A stretch of DNA of 64,000 nucleotides from Polyporus tsugae (taxonomy: Eukaryota; Basidiomycota; Agaricomycetes; Polyporales; Polyporaceae). Positions 57,576 through 64,000 of the stretch are shown one piece after another. The first letter of the stretch is position 1; each line of letters begins with the position of its first letter. The stretch lies in contig JAHRBS010000001.1 of NCBI GenBank assembly GCA_024305745.1, forward strand, positions 1,612,001 through 1,676,000, written 5' to 3'. Under the pieces are notes generated by a model that was not told where the DNA came from, ran no database searches, and saw nothing but the letters and a program-made list of their open reading frames with translations. The position numbers and the translations under genes were made by a program.

Positions 57576-60408
57576 CTATCGCAACATGACCGTGTTCGAA
57601 AACTTCCTCGGACGCGGTGGCACGACCATCAACGATACCCCACTCGCACGCGACCTGTTCCCACTAGGTGGCCTCTCCCTCGGCCTCTCTTCTGGACCAT
57701 TGTCCGTAGACGTCCTCTCTATGTGGCGCAGAGTCCGCTCGAGTCGCTCGCGTCCGTCGTCGTCGTGCTTGTCCACGTTAGGCCCTCCATCACCTTCGAC
57801 TGCTTCCGCGGCTTCGCATACACGCAAGAAGTCTCCGAGGCGGGTCATCGCTAATCGTTCCAAACCATCGAGCGAACGGTGTTCGTCTTCGGGGAGTTCC
57901 AGTGCGTGGCTCACCGGGATCACCTTCTTCGTCCACTCTCCAACGTCCCTACGCGTACCCCCCGTCTTCTTGATATGCCTGGAGATTTCCAACGTACGTT
58001 TGCTGCGCTGCAGGCGAACGCGGATTGCTTCCCTGTCGTCGGCTTCGGCGTCTTCTGCGGGGATGTGTATCTCGATGTCGCCAGGGGGTCCGTTGGTCAT
58101 GAGCGTGCACTTTGCCTCGTCGGCAAAGTGGACGAGCTGCGTCACGATCAGCGGAATGAAATGAATAGTCACCCTCGAGGGGGGAAACGACCGACTTTAG
58201 GGATGCGAGCATTCAGCTGATCGACGATCTGCATTGCGTCTTCATACTGCTTGCCATACTTGGCAGGTAGTTGTCTAGGGATGTAGACTGCAACAGGCTC
58301 GACGAGGCAGCATGGAGTGCTCAGATGAGGAGCGTCGTAAACTTCGACCTGCCCAGGATGTCATCAGTCCGTCGCGACTGTACAGTAGTACCGTAGACAC
58401 ATTGACGCACAGTGTCACCGTCTGGGCTGATCATGAGGACTTGCTTCCCCTCATGCCCCTTTCTGCGCTCGCTTTCCCGGAAATCGACCAGCAGAGCCTT
58501 TGAAGGAAGAACAACCAGTTGCCCGCGCGAGAGCTTGTGAGTTTGAGGCTTGAGTCGACGGGTGGCGAACTTCCACAGATCCGCAGAGATGTTGCTAGAC
58601 TTGGAGACAGCGGTAGAGGTTGTTGCCTGAGAAGAGGTCCTATGTATGACAGATTGCGCAGGAGCAGGCAGAACAAGCTGGTCAGACTTGGGCACGGTAG
58701 TTCCTGAACGTTGCTTTGTTGAGGCACAGGGTTCAGATAGCACACGCTTCAGCTGAGCCCGAGGGGACGCCAGTTCATTGACAACCTTTTGCTGTGGGGA
58801 AAAACGGAGACCAGTGTCTTGTTCTTCCGTTGAGGCGCCTAGAGAAGACACACTTGGCGTTCCGTAGTCAGCCGTAAGAGCAGGCGTAGGGGGCCGAGAG
58901 TCCTCGCTAGCGGCCGCAGTAAGCCCAGGAATTGTAGGAGCTGACCTCGTTCGCCGAGGGTTTTGAACCAGCGCTACGTCGTCTTGGGAAACATCCTGGT
59001 AGAAATTGGTGATGTCGTCAAGCGGTGTCCGCCTGGATGCGAATTGCTGCTTGCAAGGGAACATCGGTCTGAGGCGCTCGGGGTCTCTGGATAAGATGGA
59101 CGGATATCGCTGGGACGGTGGACCGAGAGATGTACTATTGGTCGAAGGTGCAATGCCCGTATTCTCGGAACAGTCTGGGTTAAGGTCATTCGTCGAAAGT
59201 GGATGAACGGCTAAAGTCGGTTTGAAAAATGGATGAGATAGTATCCTATGGGGAGGGGTACGGTCTTCAGGCTCCTGAATAAGCCTGCAGTTATTGGACC
59301 AGTCAGGGAGAGATCTACAGCTCGTCTTACCTTCTGAAGCATTCCAGCAATGAGATCTTGTGCCTCATACGATACCCCGTCCGGGAGCGTATATCTGGCG
59401 CAACAAATGTTCTCGAAGACCTCTTCCGTAGTTGGAGCCTTGTAATAAATATATGGTTGCGGCTTCAGTGCACCGAATACTCGTGGATATCGTGGTGACG
59501 TACGTAGAACGCTGGCTGTCCCGCCAGACAGGTCACCAACACACTCCCCACAGACCACAGGTCTGTTGTAAATCGATAGGGCAATCCCGATAATATTTCC
59601 CTGAGGAAGATGTAAGTATATGCACTTCATAAACACTGTATCAGCGATCCTGGAAACTTACGGGGATACATAGTTCGGTGAACCACAAAACGCTGTCTCC
59701 GTAGAATCCGATCGAGGCAGTCTGATGGCGGAACCGAACCCAGATAATTTCTTGTATGCGGTGATGAGAGTGCGTGCCAGTGCGGCATCAGCCATGGAGC
59801 GAGAACGTACCAGGCGAAAGTCCCTGGTAATGAATATGTTGCTTGGCTTGATGTCCCGATGCAATACGCGTTCTTTCTTGAGATAGACCAAGGCATCGAC
59901 GAGCGCCCTCGCGACACCCCGCAGCTCCTCTTCAGTAAGAGTGTGGGGATCACGAGCGTGTAGGAAGCCCGACAGGCTACCGTTCTCGCAGAACTCCATA
60001 ATTTGGTAGAATCCGGACGGCGCGGAGAACGAAGAGATAAGGGTGACGACGGTAGGGTGGCATAGCGTAGAATGAAGCGAGGCGGCGGAAATCGGATCCT
60101 TGACGACTCGCGAGGTCTCGTTCTGGTGCTTGTATGGGGCGGGGAACTTCGAAGATTGAATACATAGGAGTGACGAAACGAGCACTCCTCCACTCACTTT
60201 CTTCACCACAACAAGGCGGTTGCGCATACGTCCTCGTTTGCAGATCGCACGGAAGACCAGCGAAGCGGCTTCTGACGCTACTTGATCTTTTACTTCGTAG
60301 TTCTATTGAAGCGCTAGCCGTCAGTACGGAAGTCTATGTGTCTGCCCTCTGACTAACATGAAGACCATCCATGACCTGAGTCGATACCCTGCTAGAGTCG
60401 AAACTCAT
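57576..60408 (-). CDS. PLK4/SAK-like kinase with polo-box-like C-terminus
   Basis: This serine/threonine protein kinase resembles polo-like kinase 4. The tentative start MSFDSSR is at 60408. Kinase motifs: LVVVKKV (catalytic Lys), IMEFCENGSLSGFLHARD, VLHRDIKPSNIFI (catalytic Asp), KLSGFGSAIRLP where DFG should be, GSPNYVSPEILSGLPY, LWSVGSVLVTC, and ILSHPFF at the end of the domain. A disordered linker (RRTRSAPTIPGL) follows, then a polo-box-like module: GQLVVLPSKALLVDFRES, VEVYDAPHLSTPCCLVEP, KQYEDAMQIVDQL, and AKCTLMTNGPPGD with RLQRSKRTLEI. A 59-nt intron (58195-58137) joins the last two parts in frame. The stop is near 57576. The DFG aspartate is replaced by glycine (codon GGG, 59741-59739), so catalytic competence is uncertain. 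PLK4 assignment is by memory of motif order. Confidence 0.82.
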
Positions 60409-60706
60409 GGCGGGTAACTGTTCGGCTCGAGTTGCTTGCAAGGCGAAATGATGGACACGAGAGAACAAGAAGAGATCTAGAGCGTTGCGCAACAGTTAGA
60501 TTTGGGCGGAACGAACATGATGGGCGTCCATCGCAAGACGGATCGAGTAGCCACGTGATCAGTCAAGAGCGGTAGCGTTGTCAAGTTAAGTATACTTAGA
60601 ATGGTGATCATTGACTGTTGACGAAATACAACGTTAACCCAGACAACAGAGAACCGAAACATCTGCGTGAAGAGAACAAGACAGGACAAATATCATGCGT
60701 CAACAT

Positions 60707-62198
60707 TCAACATACAACGCCTGCCCACCAAGGGTCCTCCAATAGCTCTGCCGCACTCGGTCGCTCCCGAGGATCGAGCTTCAAACAACGGTGCAGGATA
60801 GCCGCGATGGCGTCGCCTTCCGCAGGATCCAGACCTGGGCGTTTCTTATCCAGCACCCTTCGCAAGTTCCCATGCCGCTGCTTAGGCAGGAGAGGCTCCA
60901 TGATCACTGCAAGACACGCCACACCGGCGGGTTTCAGCAATCACATCCAACATTTTCCTGCCACTGTCCACAACACTTGGGCCCGGGTACTCACCTCCAT
61001 CTGAATTAAGATACTTTTTTGCATACACTCCGTCGCGCAAGTAAGGCGGAAAGGTATCCACGTCATTGAGGAGTGCGCATATCTGCCACAAGTGATAGGA
61101 GGTGGGGAAGTTGGGAGCTTCGGGTTCAAGTTCCGTAGGACGGTCGAACAATATTTCGCCCGTGACTGTCTCATATGCCTTTCGAGCTCGAACGTTCAGC
61201 ACGCGCCACCACGGGTACAGAGGAGATCACACCGACTCACCAGCAACCCAAACAGCCAAATGTCGACCTTCTCGTCCAGCGGAGCGCCAAGGATGACTTC
61301 CGGTGCTTGAAGGTCTCTCGGGGACAAATTCTCACCGACCTTCAAACACTGTTTTCCACACACTGCACGACCGAAACCCTTAGTAGTAGTCCCCACTGAA
61401 TAAGTCGCTTAGCAATGGAACGAACATACCGGAACCCATGTCCGAGATGCAAAACGTCCTTGTCATGGCCTCTTCTATGGTGGGAGCGGGCAACGGCTGC
61501 GAGACAGCCACTTCTACTGGACGGAATTCACTCAACTCTGGCGGGTAGCGTCGTGGAGGATCTGTGGCAAGGAGGGCGTTGATATCGACGTTTGTGAGGC
61601 CACCATTGTCTACAAGGACAGGGGTCTGCTTCAGATCTGTACGTGCAAAACGAGTCGACCTCTTCAGTGCAAATTTAACGTCAGGGGTGACGGGCGCCGC
61701 GTACCTGTATGGACAAAATTTCTCGAATGCATGTATGCAAGCCCATGAAGCACCTGGCGCGGAGCACGCTTCACAAATGAGAGTGGGGGAAATTGCTCTG
61801 TGCAACCCTCGAGGATGTCATAGAGGCTGCCACTGTACAACGCAGTGGCGATAACGATGTGCTCCTCATTCTTCCGACGGTCGCGCCCTCCACGTTTAGC
61901 CGGGATGGTGAAGTCGCGGAAAGGCTGAATGATATTCGGATGGCCCATCAGTAATGCCAATGCGTCGACCTCGATGCACGCGCCCTTGTGATGCCAATGG
62001 GTGAAGTGACTGCTCAAGATCTTTAATGCCACGAAGCGATATCGGCGATGTTTCCTGGAGTGGGTGGACTAAGCACATTGTTAAGTCACAACAGATAGTT
62101 CAGCAGATACGCACTGGAACTCTCTGGCAAGCCAGACTGAAGAGCTGGATCCCCACGCGAGTTTGCGCTCGATACAGTACTTTGAGCTTCCATCCGCG
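60707..62198 (-). CDS. SRPK-like protein kinase, copy B, 5' end unresolved
   Basis: This is the inverted relative of the disrupted kinase at 46.3-48.1 kb. The kinase frame is open throughout: CIERKLAWGSSSSVWLARE, FVALKIL, HWHHKGACIEVDALALLMG, HSRNFVHTDLKQTPVLVDN, TFCISDMGS, DLQAPEVILGAPLDEKVDIW, AYETVTGEILFDRPTELEPE, HLWQICALLNDVD and LDPRERPSAAELLEDPWW, with stop at 60709-60707. Similarity to copy A begins abruptly near 62198. No in-frame ATG or equivalent of the copy A lead exon was found upstream; the nearest ATG (62193-62191) is in another frame. One intron is only 34 nt (GTATGT..TTCAG). A TATATA motif lies at 62279-62284. It may be a 5'-truncated duplicate or have an unseen first exon. 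Confidence 0.7.
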
Positions 62199-62278
62199 TT
62201 GGAACGGCTGAGTCGTTGTGGTGGAGTCGGAGATAGAAGGCGGTGATGGACGGACTGCTATCACACTACCGCCCCGTC

Positions 62279-62284
62279 TATATA
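62279..62284 (-). promoter_or_regulatory. TATA-like box upstream of kinase copy B
   Basis: TATATA on the minus strand lies about 85 bases upstream of the point where kinase similarity starts, followed by a pyrimidine/purine leader. Position fits a fungal core promoter, but no transcript evidence is available. Confidence 0.4.
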
Positions 62285-62855
62285 GGTGCAGACCACGCGT
62301 ACGGGGGCGAAAACGACATGCCACCGTGTATGCGAAAACAGCTGCAGCGGCCAAAGGGTGTAGTCAGGTTGTGCATGCCGGGAGGAGGAGGGGGTCGGAG
62401 TGAACCATGAACATAAGCAATTCTGAGTCACTGAAGTACCTAAGTTATAGGGGTGAAAGTAAACAGTTGGCGGATGCTGTCGAACTCAGTCGGAGACTGG
62501 CCCTTGGGTATGTTTCAACCCTAACCCCATAACGGGCAATGACGCTGTTGGTGGAACAAGCGCCTGGTGGGTGAGACAGGGCCGGCGAACGCACACGGCT
62601 TAAACCTAGTCTTATACCTCCCCTCAGCCTCCGCCCCCTAAACCCTTCCACTTACCAACTTCATCTACTTCTTACTCGATCACTCTGACCACGAATGGCT
62701 TCCGCAGATGGGTTTTGTGAGTATACATCCGTTCTTGCCATGTTTCTGCGGCGCTCAAATTGTGGCGATTTCTCCTCAATTTCTCTCCCACAAGCCCAGG
62801 CCTCTTCCCAGTGAGTGCCCATTCAACGCGTCGTGTATCCTACACTCACGCCAGT
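62285..62855. other. Divergent intergenic region, kinase copy B / PP2C
   Basis: No gene was resolved. An upstream ATG at 62695 followed by a GTGAGT donor could belong to a 5' leader exon of the PP2C gene, but it could not be joined in frame to the phosphatase without meeting a stop. Confidence 0.4.
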
Positions 62856-64000
62856 ATGGCTAGCAGGGTCTTAGAAGATGACTTACTTCCCCCAAATCTA
62901 TCGTTTAAGTGTGCAGTGACGGATTCCAAGGGACCCCGGCGGTTCATGGAAGACGCTCACTCTATCGTCGTTCCGTTCGGAGGAGTGCGAGGGCAAGGAT
63001 TCTTTGCCATATTTGATGGTCATGCGGGGAAGCAGGCTGCAGAGTGGTGCGGGCAGAACTTTGCTCTGGTATGTGGTCCGCCCTCCTCTTCTCTGCCCCC
63101 AAATCACCGACCCCGTTTCCTCCATGTGCCTCAGTGCCTCCTCCACGCGATGCGAAGAGACCTATCCGCGACAATCCCGGATGTGCTCAACCAGACTTTC
63201 CACGACGTCGATATGAACCTGTCGCGACTGTCGGAGGAGTCGGATGGCAAGATGCACTCTGGATGCACGGCCGTCACCGCGTTCCTCCGGCTTGAGGACG
63301 AGAGCGGTAACCAATCCTTCCTTCCACAAGACTTCGAGCTTGTGGCTCCACCATTGTCCACGTCAGCAACGAACTTTGTGGCCGCGAGTGACGACAATAG
63401 AGGGGACGGCCCAGACAATACCGTCCCTGCCCCAGACAACCACAATACCAAATCCAACAACGCCGACGGAGACGTAAAGTCCAAGGGCACGACCAGTAAG
63501 CTCCTGCATGCTCTCAAGAACCTGGGTGGTGCGGCTCATCACGAGCACTCTACCCCCTTGCCCGGTCCCTCAGGCCCGTCTACAAGTGGTCGGTCTGCCG
63601 TTCAAGAGAAAATCGCCGTGCCCCCGACGAGCGTGCGTCGAGTACTTTACTGCGCAAATGCGGGCGACGCCCGCGGAGTGCTGTGCCGCGCTGGCAAGGC
63701 GGTACGGTTGACGTATGACCACAAGGGATCGGACAAGCAGGAGGCGAAGCGCATCACCGACGCGGGCGGATTCGTGATGAGCGGCCGCGTCAACGGGGTG
63801 CTCAACGTCACGCGCAGTCTCGGCGACTCGTCCATGAAGGAGTTCGTGGTCGGGTCGCCATATACCACGGAGACGGAGCTGAGCGAGCAGGACGAGTTCC
63901 TGATCTTGGCATGTGATGGGGTTAGTTTTCATCTTTTGTCGTACGGTGCGGATCGGTGCTTATCGGTGCTGCAGCTGTGGGATGTCGTCAACGACCAGGG
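62856..64000 (+). CDS. PP2C-type protein phosphatase (Ptc1-like), 3' end outside window
   Basis: This metal-dependent serine/threonine phosphatase resembles the fungal Ptc1 group, which turns off stress MAP-kinase signalling. The chosen start MASRVLEDDLLPPNL is at 62856. Motifs: RRFMEDAHSIVVPFGG (motif with metal-binding Asp), FFAIFDGHAGKQAAEW, HSGCTAVTAFLRLE, then a disordered Ser/Asn/Pro insert of about 100 residues (63300-63620), then VLYCANAGDARGVLCRAGK, LTYDHKGSDKQEAKRI, NVTRSLGDSSMKEFVVG and DEFLILACDG. After an intron the frame continues LWDVVNDQ and is cut by the right edge. All metal ligands seen are intact. The long insert between motifs 3 and 4 is larger than in yeast Ptc1. Confidence 0.9.
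   Translation, partial: MASRVLEDDLLPPNLSFKCAVTDSKGPRRFMEDAHSIVVPFGGVRGQGFFAIFDGHAGKQAAEWCGQNFALVCGPPSSSLPPNHRPRFLHVPQCLLHAMRRDLSATIPDVLNQTFHDVDMNLSRLSEESDGKMHSGCTAVTAFLRLEDESGNQSFLPQDFELVAPPLSTSATNFVAASDDNRGDGPDNTVPAPDNHNTKSNNADGDVKSKGTTSKLLHALKNLGGAAHHEHSTPLPGPSGPSTSGRSAVQEKIAVPPTSVRRVLYCANAGDARGVLCRAGKAVRLTYDHKGSDKQEAKRITDAGGFVMSGRVNGVLNVTRSLGDSSMKEFVVGSPYTTETELSEQDEFLILACDGVSFHLLSYGADRCLSVLQLWDVVNDQ

Noticed and set aside
57586..58164. 192-codon plus-strand open frame
   Set aside because: It is antisense to the polo-box-like exon of the PLK4-like gene, whose minus-strand frame carries the conserved AKCTLMTNGPPGD block.
58137..58195. Apparent frameshift at a C6 run in the PLK4-like gene
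   Set aside because: A 59-nt intron (GTCGGT..ACGCAG) with a plausible branch site joins ARIPK to LVHFADEAKC in frame, matching the family, so no frameshift is needed.
60618..61004. 128-codon plus-strand open frame
   Set aside because: It is the antisense shadow of the last kinase exon of copy B; the same shadow occurs opposite copy A at 47792-48166.

Overview
This is a eukaryotic window from a filamentous basidiomycete, most likely an Agaricomycete (polypore-like). Coding sequence is GC-rich. Most genes are cut by many short introns of about 45-65 nt with GT..AG borders. The gene set is fungal: Zn2Cys6 transcription factors, a Cyr1/Uac1-type adenylate cyclase with Ras-associating, LRR, PP2C-like and cyclase parts, SRPK-like kinases, and a relic of a glutamic (G1) peptidase. 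The species cannot be named from sequence alone. Exon borders were read by eye from splice motifs and reading-frame continuity, so start codons and small exons are the least certain part.

Layout. 1-1418 (-): a Zn2Cys6 regulator cut by the left edge. 1.4-5.6 kb: no gene resolved. 5661-6716 (-): signal peptidase subunit Spc3, divergent from 7086-10149 (+), a glycerol-3-phosphate/DHAP acyltransferase. 10592-16663 (-): adenylate cyclase. 16.7-22.2 kb is gene-poor and holds a broken G1 peptidase relic, a tentative small spliced gene, a perfect hairpin and a tRNA-His-like gene. 22568-23469 (+): four-helix membrane protein. 23724-25774 (-): a second, divergent acyltransferase. 26215-30419 (+): Rrp12. 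30742-32498 (+): FAD monooxygenase. 32541-33702 (-): electron-transfer flavoprotein alpha. 34577-43200 (+): a very large NFX1/ZNFX1-type helicase with CCCH, NF-X1 and RZ-type zinc fingers.

Right third. 43.2-46.3 kb is poorly resolved. 46318-48083 (+) is an SRPK-like kinase with two disabling lesions, and an inverted relative lies at 60.7-62.2 kb (-). Between them are an auxin-efflux-carrier-like transporter (48668-50167, +), a Zn2Cys6 regulator (52058-55077, +), a BZW/eIF5-mimic W2 protein (55630-57327, -) and a PLK4/SAK-like kinase with a polo-box-like C-terminus and an altered DFG motif (57576-60408, -). A Ptc1-like PP2C phosphatase runs off the right edge.

The genes do not form a biosynthetic cluster. 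Most are housekeeping or signalling genes (secretion, lipid synthesis, cAMP signalling, ribosome biogenesis, mitochondrial electron transfer, RNA surveillance, translation, phosphorylation). The accessory features are the two SRPK-like copies, the peptidase relic and the gene-poor patches around them.
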